DNA of 23,280 bases, taken from CAZOEL01 sp964578835 (lineage in GTDB: Bacteria; Desulfobacterota; Syntrophobacteria; Syntrophobacterales; Syntrophobacteraceae). Location of the stretch: contig CAZOEL010000094.1 of assembly GCA_964578835.1 (NCBI GenBank), positions 1 to 23,280 on the forward strand, written 5' to 3'. Within the stretch, counting starts at the first letter, position 1, and each line of letters starts with the position of its first letter. This document shows, piece after piece, positions 15,956 through 23,247 of this stretch. Under the pieces are notes generated by a model. That model saw only the letters and a list, made by a program, of their open reading frames with translations, ran no database searches and was not told where the DNA came from. The position numbers and the translations under genes were made by a program.

Positions 15956-17068
15956 CTACTGCATGCGCTTCTTGATTTTAGAAAATATCTTTCCAAGAAA
16001 CGGCTCTTCCGCTCTGAGCGCTCCGTGAGGGCACACTTCGAGGCAGCAGTAGCATCGGATGCATCGGTTGTAGTCGAAAGAAATATTGCTTTTTTCCCGG
16101 GTTATTGCGTTGGCTGGGCAATACCGGAGGCAATCGCCGCAAGATTTGCACAGTTTTTCGACCGCGACCGGTCTTTGAACGAGGTGTCTACGCAATAACG
16201 AGTGTGACCACTGCGGACCGAAGACAAGAGGGGTGATTTCGGGCATCTTGAAATCTTTGATGAGTGGGAGGTCCCCATCGATTTCGAGAGATTCCGGCGC
16301 AGAGCCAAGCTTTCCAGCAGCTGCGACAGTGAGCAGTTGGTCTTTGCCAAGGCCCAACATGCCGCTTACAGCCATGTCCATGGCCACGGCGTCATTTGAG
16401 CCCATGACGACTCCGACATGTCTCGGGGTCCCGCTTTTCCCCGGACCCTGTCCCTCCATGGCGAGAATGCCGTCCAAGATAGTGATGTCTGGTCTTAGAA
16501 TTTCGTGAATGCCGGCTAAAAGGCTTGCAAACATCTCCCGGTCGATGCCTGTCCGGAAATGCCATTCGGGCTTCCTGAGCCCGACGATGCAACCGAAAAG
16601 ATTCTTCACGCCCAGTGTGAGCAGCATCTGTCCGTGAGTCTTGAGCTTGGGGAGATTGATGAAGGTGTCCGCATTCAGCGCGTCTTCGGCGATTTCGATC
16701 TTTTTGAACGGCTCCCCCATGTCGATGGTTCTCGAGGTTTTGAACTCCTTGAATTCAACGTCCAGACCCTTTAAGGCGTCCTTGATTCCGCTTTCCTTCA
16801 GCACTTTCTCGAAAGAGCCCATCGCCGGGCTATCTGAGAGCCGAACCCTTGCGCCTTTTTCAAGCGCATATTCAGAGATGATTCGCACTATCAGAGGATG
16901 GGTTAGCATGGCGGTATCGGGCGATGCCGGAGAAAGGAGGTTGGGCTTCAGAAGTACGAGGCTATTATTCTCGATATGCTTCCCGCCCAAAGAATCCAAG
17001 ATGTCGTAGAGGGTTTGTTTTAGACTCTGATATTCATACTCGGCTTTGCGTACAATAACTCTGGACAT
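15956..17068 (-). CDS. DUF362-domain protein with two 4Fe-4S ferredoxin motifs
   Basis: A 370-residue protein with a DUF362 domain (about 1-300), including KPNLLSP near 40, SDSPAMGSFEKVL and LPKLKTHGQMLLTLGVKNLFG. A C-terminal bacterial-type ferredoxin module follows. Its cysteines are C307, C310, C313, C317 and C336, C339, C342, C346, giving two [4Fe-4S] clusters; C341 is an extra cysteine. The family is common in anaerobes and its reaction is unknown. It is likely cytoplasmic, as no signal peptide is seen. The start has AAGG only just upstream, so an imperfect ribosome binding site is noted. It appears monocistronic. Confidence 0.9.
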   Translation of the reverse strand: MSRVIVRKAEYEYQSLKQTLYDILDSLGGKHIENNSLVLLKPNLLSPASPDTAMLTHPLIVRIISEYALEKGARVRLSDSPAMGSFEKVLKESGIKDALKGLDVEFKEFKTSRTIDMGEPFKKIEIAEDALNADTFINLPKLKTHGQMLLTLGVKNLFGCIVGLRKPEWHFRTGIDREMFASLLAGIHEILRPDITILDGILAMEGQGPGKSGTPRHVGVVMGSNDAVAMDMAVSGMLGLGKDQLLTVAAAGKLGSAPESLEIDGDLPLIKDFKMPEITPLVFGPQWSHSLLRRHLVQRPVAVEKLCKSCGDCLRYCPANAITREKSNISFDYNRCIRCYCCLEVCPHGALRAEEPFLGKIFSKIKKRMQ

Positions 17069-17365
17069 TCCTTTTGCGAAGCTCCCGTTTCAAGTCGCAC
17101 AGCGGCCAAGCCAAAAACTGTTATCCCGATGAGCCCATACATGAACAGTCACTGGGTTGCTACATTACCGATACATTTCCGATAATGGAGCGAGTGGAGG
17201 CAAACAGGCAGTGCGTTGCGCTATAGGGCTTTTATTGCTATTTTCATGTATATGCAGTATCTGAATGATTTGAGAGCAATATTGCGGCTGTCAATAGACT
17301 GCTCCCTTTCGATTCAGTCAAAACATTCTAGCTTTAAACAAGCAAGGGCACAAGGAGGAATCGAT

Positions 17366-17707
17366 ATGCTCGAATTGATTAAGAAAAGTATTCTGGCTGG
17401 CATTGGGGCCGTTGTCGTGACGGCTGAAAAGGTCCAGGACGCCACAAAGCGCCTCGTGGAGGAGGGAAAGTTATCGACAGAGGAAGCGGAAAGGCTTGCC
17501 GACGAGCTTGTCAAGAGCGGGGAAAGGCAGTGGGACGAAATCAGCGGAAAACTAAACGATTCGGTGAAGCGTGGAATGGATAGTCTGGATTTTGTCAGGA
17601 GAAAGGAATTTCAAGACCTGAGGGCCAGAGTCGAGCTTCTCGAGCAGCGAATAATCGTGCTCGAAGACGCTTACAGACAAGAAAAGGGCGCGAGTGGAGA
17701 CTATTGA
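17366..17707 (+). CDS. Phasin-like protein (COG3937 type)
   Basis: A 113-residue, mostly helical protein starting MLELIKKSILAGIGAVVVTAE, followed by KLSTEEAERLADELVKSGE and a C-terminal coiled-coil stretch at about 80-108 (LRARVELLEQRIIVLED). This layout matches the PhaF-like polyhydroxyalkanoate phasin/regulator family that is widespread in Desulfobacterota. Many members occur without PHA genes, so granule binding is not certain. AAGGAGG about 8 bases upstream fixes ATG 17366; the frame runs back to 17216 without support. It stands alone, ahead of the LspA gene by 320 bp. Confidence 0.8.
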   Translation: MLELIKKSILAGIGAVVVTAEKVQDATKRLVEEGKLSTEEAERLADELVKSGERQWDEISGKLNDSVKRGMDSLDFVRRKEFQDLRARVELLEQRIIVLEDAYRQEKGASGDY

Positions 17708-18027
17708 TCGTTTTACATTCCAGGGCGAAGTATTCTATTCGAAGTTGAATGGGCAGTTTTATCTCTTTTCCAGAAAGAGAGGGGCGACTCCGCAACGCCA
17801 TCCGTATCGCATTTCTCGTATCTTAGTGCGTTTATAGTCTGAAAGTATTCGGCTTTCTTGCGCGAAGTCTCGAGAAGGCCGAGTAAGAATCTCTTATGAT
17901 TGACAAAGGCGGACCTCTGCTATATGCCTACCCATCGGCGGGGCGTACAGGGGGGCCCTCCATGCGGATATAAGCTTGCTATATCGTCCAATGTCCACAA
18001 GCTATCGAAAGCCTTGGAACTCGATTT
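17708..18027. other. Intergenic region with a long hairpin
   Basis: About 320 bp without a gene. A hairpin at 17846-17885 pairs around CGGCTTTCT/AGAAGGCCG, with about 13 pairs including two G-U. It is not followed by a T-run. GGCGGGGCGTACAGGGGGGCC near 17937 is notably G-rich, but I recognise no riboswitch class. A promoter for the lspA homologue should be here and could not be assigned. Confidence 0.55.
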
Positions 18028-18528
18028 ATGACAAAGCGAAAACGCGCTTTATTGATTCTACTGACCATCTTCTTTTGCATAGGCGCCGATCAAATCACGA
18101 AGTGTATGGTCAAGTCGCACTTGCCGTATAACAAGATGTTCTCCTTTGCAGGAGACACTTTCAGGCTCGATTACCATGTAAATGAAGGCGCAGTGCTTAC
18201 GTTTGAGCACAATCTTCCCGAGCCGTGGAGGGGGCGCAGTTTTACCCTTGTTGTATTTGCGCTCCTGGCGGCAATACTCGCCTTTATGATGTTTGCTCCC
18301 GGCCTTCGCTCCATTTCCATAGTCGCCCTGTCCCTGTTCTGCGGTGGAGCTCTGAGCAATCTTCTCGACCGCATTGCGTTTGGCGGCGATGTCGTGGACT
18401 TCCTCAATATTGGATGGGGCGGTTTGCGCACAGGCATCTTCAATGTGGCCGATATCGGCATCGCAATGGGATGCGCTCTCGGTGCGCTCATCGCTTTATG
18501 GAATATCATCAAGATGGCTGCCAGATGA
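18028..18528 (+). CDS. lspA: Signal peptidase II (lipoprotein signal peptidase) homologue
   Basis: A 166-residue inner-membrane aspartyl protease that cleaves prolipoprotein signal peptides. Four hydrophobic segments are visible. Family motifs are intact: DQITK (21-25), HVNEGA (50-55), GGALSNLLDRI with catalytic D114, VVDF, and FNVADIGI with catalytic D142. Length is typical. The ribosome binding site is weak (GGAA about 8 bases upstream). It is not next to ileS, its frequent partner, and it looks somewhat divergent (for example YHVNEGAVLTF), so it may be a second copy in this genome; that is inference. It is followed by a 180-bp gap and the 588-residue orphan. Confidence 0.88.
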   Translation: MTKRKRALLILLTIFFCIGADQITKCMVKSHLPYNKMFSFAGDTFRLDYHVNEGAVLTFEHNLPEPWRGRSFTLVVFALLAAILAFMMFAPGLRSISIVALSLFCGGALSNLLDRIAFGGDVVDFLNIGWGGLRTGIFNVADIGIAMGCALGALIALWNIIKMAAR

Positions 18529-18707
18529 GTATCCGAGAGAGGTCGTTCGATGCCTTCATTCTCTGATGGTTGTTCAGAACGATGCTCTTTTTCATACTCT
18601 GCCGACCTCCGCATTTGATATAGTATATGCCTCGCCTTTCAAAACGGCCAAATATATACGCGATAGACTCGAGCCATTGAGCTTCGAGGCGATTTGAGGA
18701 GAAGGTC

Positions 18708-20474
18708 ATGGACGGTGGCAAGACGGATAACATATGGGAAAGTGAAGACTTCAGGGCTCACAGGATATTGCAGGCGCTCTCCAACTTTTGCATCTCTGTG
18801 AGTCACGGAATCATTTCGGGAAGGATCGTTCTCGGAACGCTTTATGAGCGCTACAGGCGCATGGAGCCCTGCATCCATGCCTACTGTAATGAAAGCAGAC
18901 GCATCGACATCAATGCGCTGATGTGCGCTTTGCAGAGATTGCCCTATGAGATTTCGAGAGCCAGGTACTTCTACATACAAAATAAGCCTGAAAATCTTGC
19001 GTCCGTCAAAGGCCTTAGCCTGCTGGAAAGCGGCGTCAAAGGGGCTCGAGTGCGAACCGTCTATGAGATGGGAGAAGGCTATTTCAAGTGCATTGCCCTT
19101 GAAGGCAAGACAGATATTTTTGACATCATTACCTCTTTTATTATGTACGGAATCGAGTCCGGGAAGATCAAGAAGCTGCTCTCAGGAGACCCTCTACTCA
19201 AGGATATAGAGGAGTTGAGGGATAGTAGGGAGTCATCCGAAAAGAATCAGATTCTTTGCAGGCTGGCGAGCAAGTTCAGCGTTGAATATAGAGAGTTGAT
19301 GAGCCTCGATGCTTTCTTGCGATACGGCCTTTTCGATCTCCTTGTAAATATAATGAAAAACGATCTCGATCGGCTGGAGATCGAGTTCGCAAGCGAATTC
19401 GCCGAAACGAATTACTCCCTGAAGGCCAACTTGTGGCGTCGCAATCTGGAAATATGCGGCCAGGTGCACCGAAGCAGACCCATAATCATTATCTCGAGCG
19501 ATTTGCATAACGTTGTCAGTTGCCTGACAGATTTCGCCGAGATCTGCAGGGATAGAATCGCCAAGATGGCTGAAAAGCACGAAGAGCTTCTAGAATTGGA
19601 TCTCGCTCAGCCCGGCAATTTGCACTACGTTCTGTATAAGCTATGCCTTTTGCACCCGGAGCTCTTCAAAGAAAAGCTCGAATATGAAGAGAGTCTGGGG
19701 ATTCGCTTCATTCCCGATATCCACAATACGGGGATCGACGTTCAGGTCATTGACACCTTCAAGCTTGATCCGAGCAAAGTGGACAAGAGGATCAAAATTG
19801 AAAGCTGGGCGGCCGTGAAGGAGAGAGCGCCATATATCATCAATATTCATTACGCCTTTGGCTATCAAGCGACCGAGATCATGCGCGAGTTGACGGAGGC
19901 TTTTTCCAAGAGGATAGAAAGCATTTCCATTATTGGAAAGGCGGGGATCGTCTGTGGCGAGAGGTTTGACATCATGCTGCCGACCTACCTCATCCCGCAG
20001 GAAATTGAAACCGGCGTGCACGATTTTCCCAACGGCAATCAGCTGACCGTAGAGGACTTCGAAAGGCTGCTGATCGCCCGTGTGCACACGGGAGGACCGA
20101 TGCTTACGGTGCCGGGCATCGCCATTCAAAATGAAACAGTGCTGAGATACCTGATGCGCAAATACAAGATAGAGGGACTGGAGATGGAAGGCGTACCCTA
20201 TCTGCGCGCAGTGAGGAGGGCGGAAAAGATAGGGCTTCTGTGCAAGGATATCTTGTTTTGCATTGGCTATTGGGGCAGCGACAATCCGCTGCACACCGAT
20301 GAGCTCATAGCTCAGAGTCACATGGGCAGCGGCGCCATCTCGGCGAGCGCTCTCACCGTGTCCGTTCTGGCAAAGACCCTGAACAAGGGCAAATCCTGCT
20401 TCGATACAGAGTGCGCAATTCTTCCCTTCAGAGATGAGTCCGATAGTCTTCTGGATCTGGGGCTCGGTCAATAA
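18708..20474 (+). CDS. Unknown protein with nucleoside phosphorylase/nucleosidase-like C-terminal domain
   Basis: A 588-residue protein. The N-terminal ~350 residues are mainly helical and match nothing I recognise. The region at about 370-535 reads like the nucleoside phosphorylase/MTA nucleosidase fold. ISIIGKAGIVCGERFDIMLP resembles the glycine loop plus the G-D-I motif. LEMEGVPYL places M493-E494 at the nucleoside-binding position, and GYWGSDNPLHTDE puts D525 at the catalytic Asp position. The spacing from ME to SD (about 30 residues) fits that family. A large N-terminal domain before such a fold recalls AMP nucleosidase, but no specific substrate can be claimed. GAGGAGAAGG upstream supports ATG 18708. 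No signal peptide or membrane helix is seen. Confidence 0.7.
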   Translation: MDGGKTDNIWESEDFRAHRILQALSNFCISVSHGIISGRIVLGTLYERYRRMEPCIHAYCNESRRIDINALMCALQRLPYEISRARYFYIQNKPENLASVKGLSLLESGVKGARVRTVYEMGEGYFKCIALEGKTDIFDIITSFIMYGIESGKIKKLLSGDPLLKDIEELRDSRESSEKNQILCRLASKFSVEYRELMSLDAFLRYGLFDLLVNIMKNDLDRLEIEFASEFAETNYSLKANLWRRNLEICGQVHRSRPIIIISSDLHNVVSCLTDFAEICRDRIAKMAEKHEELLELDLAQPGNLHYVLYKLCLLHPELFKEKLEYEESLGIRFIPDIHNTGIDVQVIDTFKLDPSKVDKRIKIESWAAVKERAPYIINIHYAFGYQATEIMRELTEAFSKRIESISIIGKAGIVCGERFDIMLPTYLIPQEIETGVHDFPNGNQLTVEDFERLLIARVHTGGPMLTVPGIAIQNETVLRYLMRKYKIEGLEMEGVPYLRAVRRAEKIGLLCKDILFCIGYWGSDNPLHTDELIAQSHMGSGAISASALTVSVLAKTLNKGKSCFDTECAILPFRDESDSLLDLGLGQ

Positions 20475-20575
20475 GGGGCGTAAACCGCGAACGCTGACAG
20501 TTTTCCTGTCCATGATTAGCTTTATTTCCAGGCATCTTGGATGAATCGCTCTGTCTGGAAGGGAATGCTTCTGAT

Positions 20576-20803
20576 ATGTTTCGGTTTGCGTCACGTTTTC
20601 GTTGTGGGGAAAACGAATGCGTAGTGCTCAGAAAGAATGGCCGGCCTCTTGTTGTTGAGTCGCCGTACGTAGAGCAGGCCCTCCAAGGAGGCGCAGAGCC
20701 CTATCCCGAGACATGTGCGGGGGATGCTCAGTGCTGGGTGGAAATACCCGAGGAGAGTCTTCCCGAGCTCGAGAGCGAGCTGGAGTGGCTCTTTGGCTGG
20801 TAG
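20576..20803 (+). CDS. Small hypothetical protein
   Basis: A 75-residue acidic protein, MFRFASRFRCGENE through to an ending SELEWLFGW. It has four cysteines counting CRG-, ECV-, TCAG- and QCW-type positions, but no family is recognised. ATG 20576 has AGGGA about 12 bases upstream; a TTG start at 20537 in the same frame is an alternative adding 13 residues. The coherent composition (proline and glutamate near the end, few rare residues) argues for a real gene, though moderately. It follows the 588-residue gene by about 100 bp on the same strand. Confidence 0.45.
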   Translation: MFRFASRFRCGENECVVLRKNGRPLVVESPYVEQALQGGAEPYPETCAGDAQCWVEIPEESLPELESELEWLFGW

Positions 20804-20875
20804 CGCGGCGCGAAGCGGCGGTAGATCAGGACGGCAGGACCTTTCTAAAAAAACGTAAATACCTACTTCACATCT

Positions 20876-20906
20876 TTGACGTTTTCATGTAACATCCATT
20901 GATAAT
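20876..20906 (+). promoter_or_regulatory. Candidate sigma-70 promoter for the PilZ-like gene
   Basis: TTGACG at 20876-20881 and GATAAT at 20901-20906 resemble -35 and -10 boxes, but the 19-base spacer is longer than ideal. They lie about 60 bases upstream of the ATG at 20969, in an AT-rich stretch after a gene end. The assignment is tentative. Confidence 0.35.
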
Positions 20907-20968
20907 AATGATTCACATCCCGTTACATTCTATCCAAACCCCTCGATGTGGAGATAGGATGCCAGCTT

Positions 20969-21343
20969 ATGAGAGGGCTCTATCGTTTTAAGGAAGGTTC
21001 CAGGAACGATCTATTTGTTCACGCGTCGGGACCCGGTTTTTCTGTGGTTGGCGAGGTTGCGAACATAAGCGTTGTGGGCGTGACCTACGACTATATTGAT
21101 GACGACGTTCCGCATCCCGATTTTGTTTCGGTCGATATCTTCTCTCTTGGTCGAAAACTCGATCTCCAAGGCCTACAGTGCAAGGTCAATCAAAATGTCC
21201 CTGTGGAAAACAGCAACCCTTACATTACCATCAGGGTCAGACGCTGTAGCCTTCAGTTCCTGAATATAGCCGAAGAGCAGGCGAAGCTCCTCTGGTTATG
21301 GTTCGGCAGGAGACTTTTGCTGAGGAAGCGGCAAGCGTGCTGA
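20969..21343 (+). CDS. PilZ-like domain protein lacking the RxxxR motif
   Basis: A 124-residue protein whose body resembles a PilZ beta-barrel: GEVANISVVGVTYDYI, VDIFSLG, a middle strand with GLQCKV, and the frequent ending RRCSLQFLNIAEEQAKLLWLW. The N/D-x-S-x-x-G motif is present as NISVVG, but no RxxxR pair precedes it at the usual place (SRNDLFVHASGPGFS), so canonical c-di-GMP binding is doubtful. ATG 20969 is preferred, with AGGA about 10 bases upstream; GTG 20948 is an alternative. The C-terminus is basic and Arg/Leu-rich. It may serve as a c-di-GMP-independent adaptor; that is inference. Confidence 0.68.
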   Translation: MRGLYRFKEGSRNDLFVHASGPGFSVVGEVANISVVGVTYDYIDDDVPHPDFVSVDIFSLGRKLDLQGLQCKVNQNVPVENSNPYITIRVRRCSLQFLNIAEEQAKLLWLWFGRRLLLRKRQAC

Positions 21344-21376
21344 AAGCTCTGGGCGTCTAACGCCGGCAAGCGCTTC

Positions 21377-21715
21377 TTACTTTTTCTTATTGGATCTCTC
21401 TTGAACGAATTTCACATCGGCGCTGTCGATGGCGCCAAGGCCTATGGCCCGGCTTTCCCATTCGGCGAGCCTTCTCGATATGAGGTCCAAAGCCTTCACT
21501 ATCTCCGAAATTGCGCTTCTGTCCCGCTCGGTCAGATCCATGGTCCCCACCACCTTGCCTATGAAATGAAGGACATTGCTCAGTGTTGAGGCGCAGTTGA
21601 AAGCTTCTTCGACTCCTTCGATGGGCCGGTTAGCCGAGAGAATCTCTGCGAGGCTGTCATAGAGAAAATCGCTGTCTCTTCCTGAAATGCCTTGGGATTG
21701 CTGTTTTTCAGACAT
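21377..21715 (-). CDS. Small helical hypothetical protein
   Basis: A 112-residue, probably all-helical protein with no family I recognise. It runs from MSEKQQSQG through SLAEILSANRPIEGVEEAF and ISEIVKALDLISRRLAEWE to a basic end SNKKK. ATG 21715 is chosen because AAGG motifs lie just upstream; the longer frame to 21799 begins with a Cys-rich stretch that does not look coding. It is convergent with the PilZ-like gene, 33 bp away, and divergent from the DJ-1 gene. Such short helical proteins are often partners of signalling proteins, but nothing here proves it. Confidence 0.6.
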   Translation of the reverse strand: MSEKQQSQGISGRDSDFLYDSLAEILSANRPIEGVEEAFNCASTLSNVLHFIGKVVGTMDLTERDRSAISEIVKALDLISRRLAEWESRAIGLGAIDSADVKFVQERSNKKK

Positions 21716-21896
21716 TGCCCTTATTGCCTTCTCTGTCGTGATTATATTCCTTAACCAACATCCACTGTAGCAATCTAGCATAGAAGTTGGAGTAAGCATA
21801 GCATGATGGAGGCGGTTCCAAATTCAGACGAGGACAAACGCTAAGGAACCATGATGGCGGTTGCAAATGACAAGACTTGAAGGAAAGGAGCTAAAA

Positions 21897-22478
21897 ATGA
21901 GTGCAAAAAAGATCTTAATGCTCGTTGGCGACTATGTGGAAGACTATGAGGCAATGGTGCCGTTCCAGGCGCTCTCGATGGTGGGACACACTGTCCATGC
22001 CGTTTGCCCCGATAAGAAAGCGGGGGAAAAAGTGCGCACAGCCGTGCACGATTTCGAGGGAGACCAGACCTACAGCGAAAAGCCGGGACATAACTTTACG
22101 CTCAATGCGACTTTTGCGGAGATAAGGGCTGAAGACTATGATGCGCTGGTCATTCCCGGCGGGCGCGCCCCGGAATACATTCGTTTAAACGAGAACGCGC
22201 TGAAAATAGTGCGGCATTTTTCTCTGGAAAACAAACCAATTGCAGCCATTTGCCACGGCGCGCAATTGCTTGCCGCAGCCGGCGTTCTTGAAGGCAAGAG
22301 CTGTTCTGCTTATCCAGCGGTTGGGCCGGATGTGACTCGCGCGGGCGGCAAGTATGTGGACATCGCAGTGGACAAGGCCCACGTTGACGGCAAGCTCGTT
22401 ACTGCCCCCGCCTGGCCTGCTCATCCCGATTGGCTCGCCAAATTTCTCCAGGTGCTGGGAACGAAGATAGAGCCTTGA
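21897..22478 (+). CDS. DJ-1/PfpI family protein
   Basis: A 193-residue member of the DJ-1/PfpI superfamily (class I glutamine amidotransferase-like fold). The nucleophile elbow is AAICHGAQLLAAAG with C119 and H120, and E15 lies in the opening KKILMLVGDYVEDYE. LVIPGGRAPEYIR is the typical preceding loop. Related proteins act as glyoxalases/deglycases, chaperones or intracellular peptidases; the sequence alone does not decide. GGAG with a 6-base spacer fixes ATG 21897; a longer frame to 21861 is unlikely. It precedes the DsrE-family gene by 285 bp on the same strand, and both are candidate stress or thiol proteins. Confidence 0.93.
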   Translation: MSAKKILMLVGDYVEDYEAMVPFQALSMVGHTVHAVCPDKKAGEKVRTAVHDFEGDQTYSEKPGHNFTLNATFAEIRAEDYDALVIPGGRAPEYIRLNENALKIVRHFSLENKPIAAICHGAQLLAAAGVLEGKSCSAYPAVGPDVTRAGGKYVDIAVDKAHVDGKLVTAPAWPAHPDWLAKFLQVLGTKIEP

Positions 22479-22627
22479 AGCGTCAGCTTTCATGGCTTCA
22501 TCTTTTGAACCGGGAGATCGTGCGATAGCATAATCCAATCCATCGTGAGGCGTTGAATAGGAAAGCTCAATCTTTTGCTTGTGATTCGGGAAGACGGAAT
22601 GTAATGTAATTTGACAGGGCTTTGTTG

Positions 22628-22709
22628 CATTAGGCTGGCCGTGGAGAAGAATCGACATCGAATGTCGTTTTGCTTTCAGCTTGATGTCGCGGCGTCAGCC
22701 AGCCTAATG
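22628..22709. promoter_or_regulatory. Long-range inverted repeat upstream of the DsrE-family gene
   Basis: A perfect 12-bp inverted pair, CATTAGGCTGGC (22628-22639) and GCCAGCCTAATG (22698-22709), encloses a smaller hairpin CGACAT-CGA-ATGTCG (22653-22667) followed by TTTT. It ends 54 bp before the ATG of the DsrE gene. It could be a leader structure, a terminator for the DJ-1 transcript (inner hairpin plus TTTT) or a short repeat. Confidence 0.5.
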
Positions 22710-22763
22710 GCTCCGTCTGAGGTGCGTGAGTAATCCATAATCAATGCTTGTAAGGAGGGAACG

Positions 22764-23114
22764 ATGGCGAATTTTTTGTTCGTTTTGAGCAAAGATGACA
22801 ACGAACCGGCTACGAGGTGTTTTCAATTTGCAAAAATTGCCCATTCGAAGGGACACCGGGTAAACCTCTTCCTTATAGATGGCGGAGTGATGTGGGCGGA
22901 TAATACGAGGGATTTGAGCCTAAAAACGGTGACCGGCGACTGTCCGAACGATTATTTGCCTTATCTCGTTGAGAAAGAAGTCCCGATTGGGGTCTGAATT
23001 CCCTGCGCCAAGGCTCGTCAGGTAGACGAGTCCAAATTCTTCTCCAACATGCTGCTTGATGGCGGCCCTCATCTCATCGATCTCGCAGCTGATGGAAAAG
23101 TTTTCAATTTCTAG
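22764..23114 (+). CDS. DsrE-family protein, probable selenoprotein (UxxC) with in-frame TGA
   Basis: Read through the TGA at 22995-22997, this frame gives 116 residues, the usual DsrE-family length. Residues 1-77 show the DsrE opening MANFLFVLSKDDNE, then CFQFAKIAHSKGH and LFLIDGGVMWA. Codon 78 is TGA. It is followed by IPCAKARQVDESKFF and an ending GGPHLIDLAADGKVFNF before TAG. In relatives I recall, this spot reads GVCxPCAKAR, so TGA replaces the first Cys of CxxC, giving U78-I-P-C81. A SECIS-like hairpin follows (23012-23032). TAAGGAGGGAACG immediately precedes the ATG. DsrE-fold proteins handle sulfur relay or thiol redox. Without Sec insertion the product would be a 77-residue fragment. 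SelA/SelB/SelC genes are not in this window. Confidence 0.85.
23012..23032 (+). promoter_or_regulatory. Putative bacterial SECIS hairpin
   Basis: Arms GGCTCGTC (23012-23019) and GACGAGTC (23025-23032) form 8 pairs including one G-U, closing a 5-base loop AGGTA. The loop begins 22 bases after the TGA. A small apical loop with G among its first two bases, 16-37 bases downstream of UGA, is the established bacterial SECIS pattern, and AGGU resembles the fdhF loop. It lies within the coding sequence. Confidence 0.75.
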
Positions 23115-23197
23115 ATCGTAGGGCGCATAGGGCAGGGGAGATCCTCTTTTAAAAGAAGACTTCCCTCAATTTCTAAAAAATACGTCCCTCATCCCGA

Positions 23198-23247
23198 CCC
23201 TCTCCCTCAGGGCTGACAATGATATACACATGCCCCCAAGGTGCGGG
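23198..23247 (-). repeat. Right copy of the dispersed inverted repeat
   Basis: Reverse-complement copy of positions 1-48, with one substitution and two extra bases. The stretch 23115-23197 before it contains no gene, only an imperfect TCTTTTAAAAGA palindrome near 23150 that may help end the DsrE transcript. No frame crosses the repeat convincingly. Confidence 0.8.

Noticed and set aside
17932..17990. G-rich segment as a riboswitch before the lspA homologue
   Set aside because: No known riboswitch core or consistent fold could be recognised.
19641..20594. 317-residue minus-strand open frame
   Set aside because: Lies antisense to the nucleoside phosphorylase-like part of the 588-residue gene, which has a good start and family motifs; no motif is seen in the antisense product.
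22608..22640. TTGACA upstream of the DsrE gene as a -35 box
   Set aside because: No acceptable -10 hexamer occurs 16-19 bases downstream.
22764..22997. DsrE-family gene as a truncated pseudogene
   Set aside because: The frame beyond the TGA is intact to a natural end at the expected length, the TGA sits at a Cys position, and a SECIS-like hairpin follows. A random nonsense mutation would not explain all three.
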